Shown here: piece by piece, positions 25,712 to 33,597 of the stretch | How the letters are laid out: each line of letters starts with the position of its first letter | Position numbering within the stretch: position 1 is the stretch's first letter | Source of the DNA: Candidatus Rubrimentiphilum sp. | GTDB taxonomy: Bacteria; Vulcanimicrobiota; Vulcanimicrobiia; Vulcanimicrobiales; Vulcanimicrobiaceae | Assembly: GCA_035710515.1 (NCBI GenBank) | Contig: DASTDE010000004.1 | Location: forward strand, 529,434-593,433 | Direction: 5' to 3' | DNA: 64,000 bases | Made by a program: the position numbers and the translations under genes | The notes under the pieces: generated by a model | What the model was told of the DNA's origin: nothing | Databases searched by the model: none | The model's input: the letters and a program-made list of their open reading frames with translations, nothing else

Positions 25712-26136
25712 GCGCCGAACAGTTTAGAAATCAGCTGCGCCTGGGTCGTGACCCCGTAGACGTCACGAGCGCCTTTGAGGTGGTTGTGCACGGTGAACGG
25801 CGAGAGCCGCAGCCGGTTCGCGATCTGCGGTCGCGTTAGGCCTTGCGCCATCAAATCGACGACGCGCCTCTGCGCGGGGGTAAGATTAGCATAGCGGCCC
25901 TCACGGATCGGCTTGCGATCGCGCATCAGCCTTGCAACGAGTTGAGCCTGGTTGGATACGCCGTAATGGTGGAGGGCCGCGCTCACGTGGTTTCGCACGG
26001 TGTACGTTGCGCGATCCAATATCTCGCATATCTCGGAGATATTGCGGCCGGCTATGATCAGATCGACAACGCGCTGCTCCATGCGCGTTAGACCGCGCTT
26101 CTCGGCCCTGCGCCCTGTCTTTGCCATGAGGCTCAC
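25699..26136 (-). CDS. Protein of two tandem LuxR-type helix-turn-helix domains
   Basis: A 145-residue protein composed of two GerE/LuxR-type DNA-binding domains and little else. Domain 1 is LTRMEQRVVDLIIAGRNISEICEILDRATYTVRNHVSAALHHYGVSNQAQLVARL (about residues 16-70). Domain 2 is LTPAQRRVVDLMAQGLTRPQIANRLRLSPFTVHNHLKGARDVYGVTTQAQLISKL (about 85-139). The halves are clearly homologous. LuxR HTH domains normally dimerise; a single chain with two could bind as a built-in dimer. No receiver or ligand domain is present. Confidence 0.83.
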   Translation of the reverse strand: MSLMAKTGRRAEKRGLTRMEQRVVDLIIAGRNISEICEILDRATYTVRNHVSAALHHYGVSNQAQLVARLMRDRKPIREGRYANLTPAQRRVVDLMAQGLTRPQIANRLRLSPFTVHNHLKGARDVYGVTTQAQLISKLFGAYRR

Positions 26137-26143
26137 ATTTATA

Positions 26144-26809
26144 TCAGGGCAACGACTTGCATTGGATGCCTTCGGGCAAATGGGCGAATTGAATTTGGGC
26201 GGCGTTCTTTAATACGCTCACTTGGTCATCGGTGTTTTTGCCGGGCGGCGGTAATCGCAGCCCTACTTGCTGCGCTAGTCCGAGCCACAGTGATTTGACA
26301 TGCGGGAAATACGGGTTGCGCAATAGCGGTCCAAGTGCTGGGCTCGAAACTTGAAATCTTGGAGTTGTAAACGATGTAGTTTCGGTTAACCACGTTTCTA
26401 GGAAGCCCGCTCGCAGCTGCGCAAAATACAAGGCGATACATGGCGCCGGGTCGGAGATTTTCCCGCCTTTTGCGAAACGATAAACGGCAAGCGCATTTTG
26501 AAGCCTCAGGGCATTGAGCCAGAGGTTTTGGAGAATGCTCAGCGACGTCTGCACGTTATATGCGGTGTCTTCAGGACAGCCGACGAGTGGCGCGGAGGCG
26601 GCTCCGTGTACGGCTTTCTCGCGCGGAGCGAAGCTCCAAAAAGAGGTCGGCGGTCCGTAGACGTTGGTCAGCGTCAAAGGCATCGCCTCAACTGCTCGAA
26701 GTTCGCTTACGCGCGCGGCGAATTGATGAGCGCCGCAATCCGCGCGAGCGACTCCGTACAAGCCGATCGCGGGAAAAGCGAAAGCCAGGGCAATGATAAA
26801 ACGCTTCAT
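26144..26809 (-). CDS. Secreted protein of unknown function
   Basis: A 221-residue protein with a clear signal peptide (FIIALAFAFPAIGLYGVARA). The mature part holds four or five cysteines and the segment VYGPPTSFWSFAPREKAVHG. It is mainly helical in the second half. Its stop lies seven bases before the start of the downstream tandem LuxR gene on the same strand, so both may be cotranscribed. No known family. Confidence 0.62.
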   Translation of the reverse strand: MKRFIIALAFAFPAIGLYGVARADCGAHQFAARVSELRAVEAMPLTLTNVYGPPTSFWSFAPREKAVHGAASAPLVGCPEDTAYNVQTSLSILQNLWLNALRLQNALAVYRFAKGGKISDPAPCIALYFAQLRAGFLETWLTETTSFTTPRFQVSSPALGPLLRNPYFPHVKSLWLGLAQQVGLRLPPPGKNTDDQVSVLKNAAQIQFAHLPEGIQCKSLP

Positions 26810-26870
26810 TTGAATTCCTTTCGATCAACTAGAGAAACGCGATCATTTTAGAATGCGACGTTGCCAGTGG

Positions 26871-27716
26871 TTATCGAATATCCGAGAGCCAGAGCTGCGC
26901 GCCGTAGTGCCCGGTTGCGCTTGACCAGTCGGCTCCGTACCAGATGTTGGCTGCGCTGGTGGCGTAGGGGAACGGCGGGTTACCGTTGACGTAAGAGTAG
27001 GAGGGGCCGGTCCATGCGCCGCACGAGCTGAAGTTCGTGGAGGTGGTCAAGCCGGTGACGTTGCCGCTTGCGCCGGTCGGGCCGAAGGGCTGGGTGAATC
27101 CGAAGAGTGGTGACGGGGTGTCGGTACTCTGCGCGACTGCTTCTTGTACGATCGCGCCGGCGTCTTCGCTCAGGAATTCGTCCGGAACGAGCAGCGGCAA
27201 CGGAAGGTTCGCGCGGCCCTGGTTCGCAGCGGTCACGCAGTTCTGCTGATTGGCCGAGAGGGTCTGCAGCCGGAAGTTTCCGCTTGTCTGCGCGGCGGTG
27301 AGCGTCACGTTCGGCGGCGCGGTCGGAGTCGGCAGCGTCAGCGCGTTCGCGCCGGCGGCCAGCTGTTCGCCGACGTGCAGCGTCGTGCGCGTATCGCTCG
27401 GCGAGTTGGATCCGACGACGAGCAGATAGTGTCCCGGAGTGGTCGTGAAGGAGAACGTTCCGTTTGCGGCCGTCGTGGCGACCGGGCTCGGCGTAGCGCC
27501 AACCGTGAACGGCGCGATCGCGATTTGGATGCCGGCCAGAGGTGCGTTCGTAGTTTCGTCGACGACGGTGCCGCTGACGCTTGAGGTCGTTACGGGCGGA
27601 TTGGTCGGTATGATCGGGAGAATCGGATTCCCGCCTCCCCCTCCGCCGCACGCTGAAAGCAGCGTGGATGCGATCGTAAATGCAAGGGCAACGCGGCTTG
27701 AAATCGGTCTTCCCAC
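26871..27716 (-). CDS. Lipoprotein with carboxypeptidase-regulatory-like beta domain
   Basis: A 281-residue lipoprotein: the signal ends ASTLLSACGGGGGGN. Residues about 43-130 (VSGTVVDETTNAPLAGIQIAIAPF, NGTFSFTTTPGHYLLVV) match the carboxypeptidase-regulatory-like / SdrD-B-type beta-sandwich. The C-terminal half is rich in Ser, Thr, Asn and aromatic residues (FGFTQPFGPTGASGNVTG, WYGADWSSATGHYG) and has the look of a secreted enzyme-like or CAP-like fold, but no catalytic motif is certain. Probably surface-exposed cargo of the element. Confidence 0.7.
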   Translation of the reverse strand: MGRPISSRVALAFTIASTLLSACGGGGGGNPILPIIPTNPPVTTSSVSGTVVDETTNAPLAGIQIAIAPFTVGATPSPVATTAANGTFSFTTTPGHYLLVVGSNSPSDTRTTLHVGEQLAAGANALTLPTPTAPPNVTLTAAQTSGNFRLQTLSANQQNCVTAANQGRANLPLPLLVPDEFLSEDAGAIVQEAVAQSTDTPSPLFGFTQPFGPTGASGNVTGLTTSTNFSSCGAWTGPSYSYVNGNPPFPYATSAANIWYGADWSSATGHYGAQLWLSDIR

Positions 27717-27782
27717 AGCGACTCTCCCGGCCTAGCTTAGATCGGCTAGTTCGCGCCCCGATCTCGGCACCCTGGCGCTCGA

Positions 27783-27813
27783 CCCGCCTTATGTGGCACC
27801 CGCCTCATGTGGC
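27783..27813 (+). repeat. Two 15-bp direct repeats upstream of the XRE regulator
   Basis: CCCGCCTTATGTGGC (27783-27797) and CCCGCCTCATGTGGC (27799-27813) differ at one base and are spaced 16 bases apart. They lie between the divergent lipoprotein gene (start 27716) and the XRE gene (start 27850). Placement suggests an operator. Confidence 0.55.
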
Positions 27814-27849
27814 GTGGGATACGGGCCTCTAGAGCCTCAGAATCAGGGT

Positions 27850-28062
27850 GTGTCACCCTTTGACAGGGCGAGGCGTACCCTCGCGTCTAACGTGCGCCGC
27901 CGCCGTATAGGCCTGGGCCTCACCCAAGAAGACTTCGCCGAGCGCGCGAACCTGGACGTGCGCCACGTGCAGAAAATCGAAGCAGGCGACGTCAACCTCA
28001 CGCTCCGAACGCTCTCGGTCGTCGCGAAGGCCTTACGCCTCTCTCTGCGCGACCTGTTCTAG
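27850..28062 (+). CDS. XRE-family transcriptional regulator
   Basis: A 70-residue single HTH_3 domain: LASNVRRRRIGLGLTQEDFAERANLDVRHVQKIEAGDVNLTLRTLSVVAKALRLSLRDLF. The GTG start at 27850 gives the natural N-terminus; the open frame further upstream passes through the direct repeats. It is a likely repressor of the divergent lipoprotein-LuxR set or of itself. Being a lone XRE protein 450 bases from a type III R-M pair, it could also act as a controller for that pair, which is only a guess. Confidence 0.8.
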   Translation: MSPFDRARRTLASNVRRRRIGLGLTQEDFAERANLDVRHVQKIEAGDVNLTLRTLSVVAKALRLSLRDLF

Positions 28063-28260
28063 GCTTCCGCACGGCCCTAGGCTCAGAGCGCGACTGCATA
28101 CAATGCAGCGGTCGGCTACGTGAACGGTCCTCGAATGCGCGCACTTCTCACACCGCTTAGGGTCGATGTTGTCGTGCCGGCGCTTCATGTGAGGCTGAAC
28201 AAAACGGATCGAGGCGCGGTTGCAGTGAGCCGGCACGACGACGCTCGGTGTGGGCATCAC
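28033..28260 (-). CDS. Possible small cysteine-containing protein
   Basis: A 75-codon frame whose middle (KRCEKCAHSRTVHVADRCIVC) shows two Cys-X-X-Cys pairs, as in a small zinc ribbon. Its 3' end overlaps the XRE gene by 30 bases on the opposite strand. Codon use is plausible, but no homology is recognised. A start at an inner Met (KRRHDNIDPKRC) would give about 51 residues. Kept as uncertain. Confidence 0.3.
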   Translation of the reverse strand: MMPTPSVVVPAHCNRASIRFVQPHMKRRHDNIDPKRCEKCAHSRTVHVADRCIVCSRALSLGPCGSLEQVAQREA

Positions 28261-28511
28261 GCAAGGCGACGCTAACGCCGCCGCGCCGGACGTTTCTAGC
28301 GGTGCCCCTCACCTAATACCGAGAGACCCGCCGTTAAGCGAGTCTCTCAGGCCGTCGCGGTAAACAGTTTCCCGTTTACCCGGGTGTGGGCGACGCTTTT
28401 GTTTTCGTGCTTAAGCCGGTGCCCACCGAGCCAACCCAAGAGATCGCAATTTCGGCGGCGTAGGGCCCCCTCCTCTGCCCATTCAGCGCTTTCTTTGAAG
28501 GCAGTAAAGGT
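28261..28511. other. Non-coding stretch with two hairpins downstream of the type III R-M genes
   Basis: No gene is supported here. GAGAGAC (28321-28327) and GTCTCTC (28342-28348) form an inverted repeat around a 14-base loop, and GTAAAC and GTTTAC form another about 20 bases further on (28361-28380). They could terminate the res transcript, which ends at 28512, or the XRE transcript. No T-tract makes either a clean intrinsic terminator. Confidence 0.4.
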
Positions 28512-30839
28512 TTACGGCCGATGCGGTCCTGTTTGTTTTTCCGCGGATGGAGATTCTCGAACAAGCCGGGTGAGAAGATCCTCGAGCGACTCATCATAAA
28601 GTATTTCGGGTCCCTGATTCTGACGAGCTAAGAGTAGCGACCATCCGTCCACGTGCTCAAGCCGGCCGGTCTCTAGATCATTTAGCTTTCCTCGGGTAAA
28701 TAGAGCTATTCGCGGGTCCGAGATCGTCAATAGCTTTCCGCGTACCTTGCTGTTCAAGAGAAAGCGGCCCGTTGTGTCGATGGCCCAGCATTCGCCCTTG
28801 TCCCACCATAGAAAATCGGGGAAAAACGTCATTGACCCCCGCTCAACCTTTACGGGCAGCGGAATACTGTAGGCCAGCCCGGTGGTCGGATTCCTCATCC
28901 AGGTGCCGACACCGATACGGTCCAGGGTCTGCGCGAATTCGAGTTCGTCTTTGTTGAAATCGCTTCTGGAATATCGCTCGTGAAGGGAATATCGAAAAGA
29001 AATTAGATTCGGAGAGCTGGGTTCGTAGGGTCCAGCGATCCATCGTCGCTGTCCAGCGTCGATTTCTTCTTTTAGTTCTACGTGATTCTCATAATATCCG
29101 ACGATTCGCGTGGCAATCTCATCAAGGTCTTTTTGCGCCATTGAGCCGTAACACGATTGTTGCATGAACATGGGGCCTGAGTATCGGTCCGGATGCACTG
29201 CGTTGGCACAGTTTCTGTTTAGCATCTGCATCCTGCGAAGAAGATACAGCATGTTTGAAGTGCGGGCACTTCTGAGAACGTCAATGAACTCGTGAACTTC
29301 GTGTGAGTCTTTTAGCGACAAGATATCACGCCGCCCTGTTCCAGGAGCCTGAAGATCGGCGTCGTTGTATGGTCGGTTTCCTGCACTAGAAAGAATCTGC
29401 TCAGTTTCGGTCATGTCAGGCGCTTGCAGATACCACTTGGTTAGCCCCGGCGGCTTAAGCCCTTTTCTAACCGATATGGGCTCGAGCGGCTCTCGTCTCG
29501 TGCGCAGTTTGACGGGGACAAAATTTGCCTCCTCATCGATAGCGTACAGCCGAAGCTCTTCTCTTAGCCCGTTTAGCACTTCATTGTAGTATTTGGTACT
29601 CGTTTGGATCACGACAGTTGCGGTGTTAAGTGATTCGTCAGAATAATGCTGAAGGTGCGGTTGCCTCAAAATACGTCCAACGATTTGCCGGATGCGCAAC
29701 GAGGATTTCGTTGTGCCGTCAAAATAGCAAACATAAGCTTCAGGGTCGTCCCAGCCCTCTTGTAGAGCTTGGTTAAAAATGATGTGCTTAAATCGCGAAT
29801 GCAGATGTGCGAGACTGTTGACCCGCACGGCTTCATCAGGTAATTCCTTAGTGTCGGTGTAAACGGCTATTTTGTCGGCGGGAATGCCTCGGTGCCGGAG
29901 ATACTGCCAGATCGCCGTCGGGCGCGCTTCTTGATTTGAGCCACGGGGCGGGTTGCTCTTTTCTACTACATAGATAGCTCGCGGCTGCACGCCGACGCCG
30001 CAGCTATCCGCCGCGGCTTCTACTGTGCGCAGGGAATCGAGTGTTCCGTCCAGACTTTCTTCAAGCCCGCTGTTGTAGTCCAAGAGCTGTAGGCTAGTCT
30101 TTAGCAGATGATTAGCGACAACGTCAGCGGTACGCACCTTCACCGTCGATTTTGCGTAGAGATCCCTCCAAGTTGTATCTTCGTTCAGCGCAGCCGCCCA
30201 CTTAGCGAAAAGGTCACTTTGTACTGGAGTCGCCGACGCCATTAAGAACCCCAGCGGCTTTAATGCACTTAGCTGGTCTAGTTGTGTAGATGTTTGATTG
30301 TGGCTTTCATCCGAAACAATCCAAAGTGGACGGGCGATCCCTCGCCGCAAAACCTCCCAAGGGGAAATTTTTCCAGTTAGATCTGCCTTCGGCCGATGTA
30401 GACTCAGCCGCGCCGCGTCAGAGCCTCCGAGATTGGCCGCTTCCGCCTCGTTCCAAGACGCGACGGTAAGCAGCCATATGGTGATGCCGTGCTTGTTATT
30501 GACGAGTTCCTGCCACGCGCGCTGACTTGGAATCTCCCTAACGATGTTCGTATCCTCGGGGAGCAAATGTCGATACTTGCCCTTTAGGTTATTAAGTGTC
30601 TGCTCGATTACGGGGCTCGATTTGCTGGTCCATATCACAACGGAGTCGCCCAGCCGGCCTACTGTGCTAGCGAGAATCGGCGTCTTGCCCGAACCTGTAA
30701 TCGCGCGAAGCTGCCCAAGAAAGGGAATGCGGCTGGAACCATACATTGGCGGACCGACTTCGGCGCACTTTGCAATCCAAGAAAGAGCTGCGCCGGCTAA
30801 ATCCGTTGCAGCAATTTCCTGAAAATCCAAAAGCCTCAT
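28512..30839 (-). CDS. res: Type III restriction enzyme, Res subunit (DEAD-like helicase and nuclease)
   Basis: A 775-residue SF2 translocase. Walker A is AITGSGKTP (about residue 48), motif II is DESH in WIVSDESHNQ, motif III SAT in LMASATPVQ, and motif VI RQIVGRILRQP. The C-terminal region FFPDFLWWDKGECWAIDTTGRF resembles the PD-(D/E)XK nuclease of Res proteins, but where Glu-X-Lys is expected it reads Asp-Thr-Thr. It is shorter than typical Res (about 900-1000). It lies 15 bases after mod and looks richer in A and T than its surroundings, suggesting recent acquisition. Confidence 0.85.
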   Translation of the reverse strand: MRLLDFQEIAATDLAGAALSWIAKCAEVGPPMYGSSRIPFLGQLRAITGSGKTPILASTVGRLGDSVVIWTSKSSPVIEQTLNNLKGKYRHLLPEDTNIVREIPSQRAWQELVNNKHGITIWLLTVASWNEAEAANLGGSDAARLSLHRPKADLTGKISPWEVLRRGIARPLWIVSDESHNQTSTQLDQLSALKPLGFLMASATPVQSDLFAKWAAALNEDTTWRDLYAKSTVKVRTADVVANHLLKTSLQLLDYNSGLEESLDGTLDSLRTVEAAADSCGVGVQPRAIYVVEKSNPPRGSNQEARPTAIWQYLRHRGIPADKIAVYTDTKELPDEAVRVNSLAHLHSRFKHIIFNQALQEGWDDPEAYVCYFDGTTKSSLRIRQIVGRILRQPHLQHYSDESLNTATVVIQTSTKYYNEVLNGLREELRLYAIDEEANFVPVKLRTRREPLEPISVRKGLKPPGLTKWYLQAPDMTETEQILSSAGNRPYNDADLQAPGTGRRDILSLKDSHEVHEFIDVLRSARTSNMLYLLRRMQMLNRNCANAVHPDRYSGPMFMQQSCYGSMAQKDLDEIATRIVGYYENHVELKEEIDAGQRRWIAGPYEPSSPNLISFRYSLHERYSRSDFNKDELEFAQTLDRIGVGTWMRNPTTGLAYSIPLPVKVERGSMTFFPDFLWWDKGECWAIDTTGRFLLNSKVRGKLLTISDPRIALFTRGKLNDLETGRLEHVDGWSLLLARQNQGPEILYDESLEDLLTRLVRESPSAEKQTGPHRP

Positions 30840-30854
30840 AAGCTTAGGCTATAC

Positions 30855-32666
30855 CTAGGCGCGTTCTAATTCTTCTGCAGCTAAGTTCTCGTCCAAAGAC
30901 AGCCGCTCCACGATCTCGTCGGGTATTTGGCAAAAGCGGAATGATGGCGTTTCTCCCACCATGCACGCGGAGGCGTACACCCTTATAGGTCGTTTCAATT
31001 TCAGAGCATCCGTTTCGCTGTACATCTTCGCGAGGATTTCTGCCGTTACGGTGCTATCTCGGCGCCCATTCCAAAATAGACAGATCGCTTCGCGACGCGC
31101 GTTCCGCCCGATCACGAATGCGCCGGCGATCCGTTCGATCCCGCGGCCTGCGCCGGTTAGGTCGGTTTGTGCGATCAGATTCGCAATTGCCTCGCGCTCA
31201 AGCTCAAGTATCGCGTCTCGGTTCAGTTTCTCGCCCAAGCGCAGGAAGGAAAAACCTCCGGGAAGATCTTCCTTGATTATAGCTTGCTTAAGCCTGGGCG
31301 CTATAACTGTCTTACAGAACCTTTCTTTCGGCGTTCCCTCTTCGATCAAAATAAATCGCCTGCTACCGCAATCCATTTCATTGAGGCGCAGCACCGCATG
31401 CGCGGTTGTTCCTGAGCCTGCCCAAGCATCTAAGACCAGTGCGTCATTGTCTCCCGCAAAACTCAGTAGAAGTTCCATTAAAGCGGTTGGCTTTGGGTTG
31501 GGAAATTTATCCGTAGCACGGGGAAAGAGCCGTTTGAGATCAGCGGCACCGCCGCGCGACCCGATATCAATGATGCTGCGTAATGGAAGTCGCAGCTCTT
31601 TGAGATATTTCTTAATTTGGACGAGCTTGGTCGGGTCATCCGGAAAGATAATTCGTTTTTCCGCCTGTAATCGAAGCATTGTTGTTTCCGGAAATCTGTA
31701 ACCACGCGAGGGTCGCCGATGGATCTTTTTTGTTTTCGGGTTGCGGACATCGTAAAAATAGCCGCCGGAAACTGGCTTTTCGGTTGTTCGATTGGCGGCG
31801 TATGGACCGCGATCATCGATCAGTGTGTATCGAACAAGATCGCCCAAGTCAACAAGATCGTAGTCCTTGCCACTGGCCTCGGACGCGCGAATTTTTGTTT
31901 GATGTTGGCGAACCTCGGCTTGAAATGCCTTTTCGATTTTCAGGTTATCTTTGCGATATTGCTTTCTCAAGCGCTCATAGGTCTCAAGCATCCATTCCTT
32001 TGCCGCCGTTGCGCCGGACCACGCCTTTGGGATGTTTTCGATGCGTTTGGCATAGCAGAGAATATACTCATGTCCGGTTGCGATTCGCGTCGGATTATTG
32101 TCGGCAGATTGCTTCCAGATGATAATCCCAAGTCTATTTCTCTCGCCGAAGATTTCATCAAGCAATAGCCCCGCGCGAAATAATTCAATGTCATTGATCG
32201 AAACAAGACACACCCCGTCATCCGCAAGAAGCTCTTGCACGGCGTAAAGGCGCGGGCCCATATAGTTCAACCACTTAGTATGTCGGCCGCCATCCTCGTT
32301 GCTAATGTAAACAGCCGAATCGTCATCCGCGTCGGGATCGTAGTATCTCCGATCGGAATATCTAAAATCACCTTTACCTGTGTTGTACGGAGGGTCAACG
32401 TACGCTATTTGCACTGATCCGCGATACTGCGGACGTAGCGAGATCATGGCTTGCAGATTGTCTCCCTCGATCACCAGATTTTCGCCAGTATCACGGTAAC
32501 CGAGGTTTTTAATCGGCTCCAAAACGCGTGGTTTAGGCAAACGCGTCCGGTAAGTTCGGCGACCTTCCCAATATAAGTACATTCCGGGGCCGTCCGGTTC
32601 GTGCCCCGAAGCCTCAGAAAAGATCCCGTCGGACAAAGATCTATCGGCAATCAAAAGCGACCCCAT
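30855..32666 (-). CDS. mod: Type III DNA methyltransferase, Mod subunit (N6-adenine, beta class)
   Basis: About 603 residues. LVIEGDNLQAM then YVDPPYNTGKGDFRYSD contains the catalytic DPPY motif, placed before the SAM-binding motif LDAWAGSGTTAHAVLRLN (around residue 410), the beta-class order of Mod proteins. The recognition domain lies between. The frame is open to 32714 from a TTG, but ATG 32666 is chosen because it gives a normal length; a purine-rich AAAAAGG touches it. Mod sets specificity, modifies host DNA and partners Res. Confidence 0.9.
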   Translation of the reverse strand: MGSLLIADRSLSDGIFSEASGHEPDGPGMYLYWEGRRTYRTRLPKPRVLEPIKNLGYRDTGENLVIEGDNLQAMISLRPQYRGSVQIAYVDPPYNTGKGDFRYSDRRYYDPDADDDSAVYISNEDGGRHTKWLNYMGPRLYAVQELLADDGVCLVSINDIELFRAGLLLDEIFGERNRLGIIIWKQSADNNPTRIATGHEYILCYAKRIENIPKAWSGATAAKEWMLETYERLRKQYRKDNLKIEKAFQAEVRQHQTKIRASEASGKDYDLVDLGDLVRYTLIDDRGPYAANRTTEKPVSGGYFYDVRNPKTKKIHRRPSRGYRFPETTMLRLQAEKRIIFPDDPTKLVQIKKYLKELRLPLRSIIDIGSRGGAADLKRLFPRATDKFPNPKPTALMELLLSFAGDNDALVLDAWAGSGTTAHAVLRLNEMDCGSRRFILIEEGTPKERFCKTVIAPRLKQAIIKEDLPGGFSFLRLGEKLNRDAILELEREAIANLIAQTDLTGAGRGIERIAGAFVIGRNARREAICLFWNGRRDSTVTAEILAKMYSETDALKLKRPIRVYASACMVGETPSFRFCQIPDEIVERLSLDENLAAEELERA

Positions 32667-32731
32667 CCTTTTTAGAAGGCTTGGCGTGCCCGAGCGCACC
32701 CCCAAGTGCCCCAATTATCCGCTCGTGAATA

Positions 32732-32747
32732 TGCCACCTGTATGGCA
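32732..32747. promoter_or_regulatory. Inverted repeat upstream of mod
   Basis: TGCCA and TGGCA flank six bases, 65 bases upstream of the chosen mod start and on the side of the divergent ArdC-like gene. It may be an operator shared by both promoters. No clear -10/-35 pair could be fixed. Confidence 0.35.
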
Positions 32748-32968
32748 CTTTAGCCCAGATCATTTAGCTTTTGCATCTTATTTTCGGCGGCCCAGGTTTT
32801 CCGGCGATGCCGCAGTCAAGGCTATCACCCCGCGTTTCCCACCCGCAAACGTCTCCGATCGCTAAAGCGACTTCGCTGCGCTCGCATTTGCGCGCGGGTT
32901 CCCTTCGCAGTGTGGATTCGGCAGCCGTGCGGCAGCACAGATGCGGGCCGCAGAAAGCGAGTTACACC

Positions 32969-33259
32969 ATGGAAGCGATCAATGCGATCACACGTGAGCC
33001 CTACACCGGAAAGAATCAGAAGATCCTGGCGATGCATTCGGCCAACTATCCGAGCGCGGAGTATCTTACATTCAAGCAGGCGCTCACGATCGGCCGTTGC
33101 GTTCGCAAAGGCGAGCACGGAGTGCGCATCGTGAAAATCGTGGAATCCAAGACCGAGACGGACGGCACCGGGCGCGTTCGCAAAGGGCCCCGCGGCTACA
33201 CGGTCTTCAACATCGCGCAGACCGACGCGTTGCCCAACGCGGAGAACGTCGCCTCGTAG
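32969..33259 (+). CDS. ArdC N-terminal-like domain protein (antirestriction/ssDNA-binding type)
   Basis: A 96-residue protein. GKNQKILAMHSANYPSAEYLTFKQALTIGRCVRKGEHGVRIVKIVE is the ArdC N-terminal (DUF1738-like) core, which in conjugative plasmids binds single-stranded DNA and helps evade restriction. The metalloprotease half of full ArdC is absent. The start at ATG 32969 gives EAINAITREPYTG at the domain's beginning; the upstream open frame is not conserved-looking. It ends 21 bases before a strong terminator. Confidence 0.75.
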   Translation: MEAINAITREPYTGKNQKILAMHSANYPSAEYLTFKQALTIGRCVRKGEHGVRIVKIVESKTETDGTGRVRKGPRGYTVFNIAQTDALPNAENVAS

Positions 33260-33280
33260 ACGAGCGCTGGCGATACCACA

Positions 33281-33313
33281 AGAGGCCCGCCACTTGCGGG
33301 CCTTCTCCTTTTT
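33281..33313 (+). terminator. Rho-independent terminator after the ArdC-like gene
   Basis: AGGCCCGC (33283-33290) and GCGGGCCT (33296-33303) form an eight-base stem with a five-base loop, followed by TCTCCTTTTT. It sits 21 bases after the ArdC-like stop. Confidence 0.85.
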
Positions 33314-33323
33314 GCTAGGATGC

Positions 33324-33329
33324 TATACT
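33324..33329 (+). promoter_or_regulatory. Candidate -10 box TATACT for the 40-residue gene
   Basis: TATACT directly after the preceding terminator, about 105 bases upstream of the small gene at 33434, is the only promoter-like element before it. No good -35 is visible. Confidence 0.4.
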
Positions 33330-33433
33330 TAGATCAGCGCTCCGGATCTCGGCATAGCCGGCGCGTACCGAACCGAAATGCCGAACCGCATGGGTAAGCG
33401 GTGTAAGGCCACAACTCCAACAACGGAGCTAAG

Positions 33434-33556
33434 ATGGGTCCTATAAATTCGAGCGACCTAATAATGGGCGTGCTTATTGCATTGCTCATCCTACGACGCG
33501 ATGCGCCGATATTCACGATCGGTGACATACAGATCGGAGGAAGTCGCCGCGAATGA
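33434..33556 (+). CDS. 40-residue possible membrane peptide
   Basis: A short frame beginning GPINSSDLIMGVLIALLILRR, with one hydrophobic segment of about 14 residues, then a polar tail ending GGSRRE. GGAG at 33425-33428 is well placed for the ATG. It has its own terminators before and after, so it forms an isolated transcription unit. It is shorter than normal gene-finding limits. Function unknown; it lies between DNA-transfer genes. Confidence 0.55.
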   Translation: MGPINSSDLIMGVLIALLILRRDAPIFTIGDIQIGGSRRE

Positions 33557-33561
33557 AACCC

Positions 33562-33597
33562 AGAGGCCCGCATGCAAGTGCGGGCCTCTTTCTTTTC
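33562..33597 (+). terminator. Strong rho-independent terminator
   Basis: Eleven-base perfect arms AGAGGCCCGCA (33562-33572) and TGCGGGCCTCT (33579-33589) with a six-base loop, followed by a T-rich TTCTTTTC run. It ends transcription of the 33434 gene before the convergent coupling-protein gene. The stem shares its AGAGGCCCGC core with the terminator at 33281. Confidence 0.9.
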
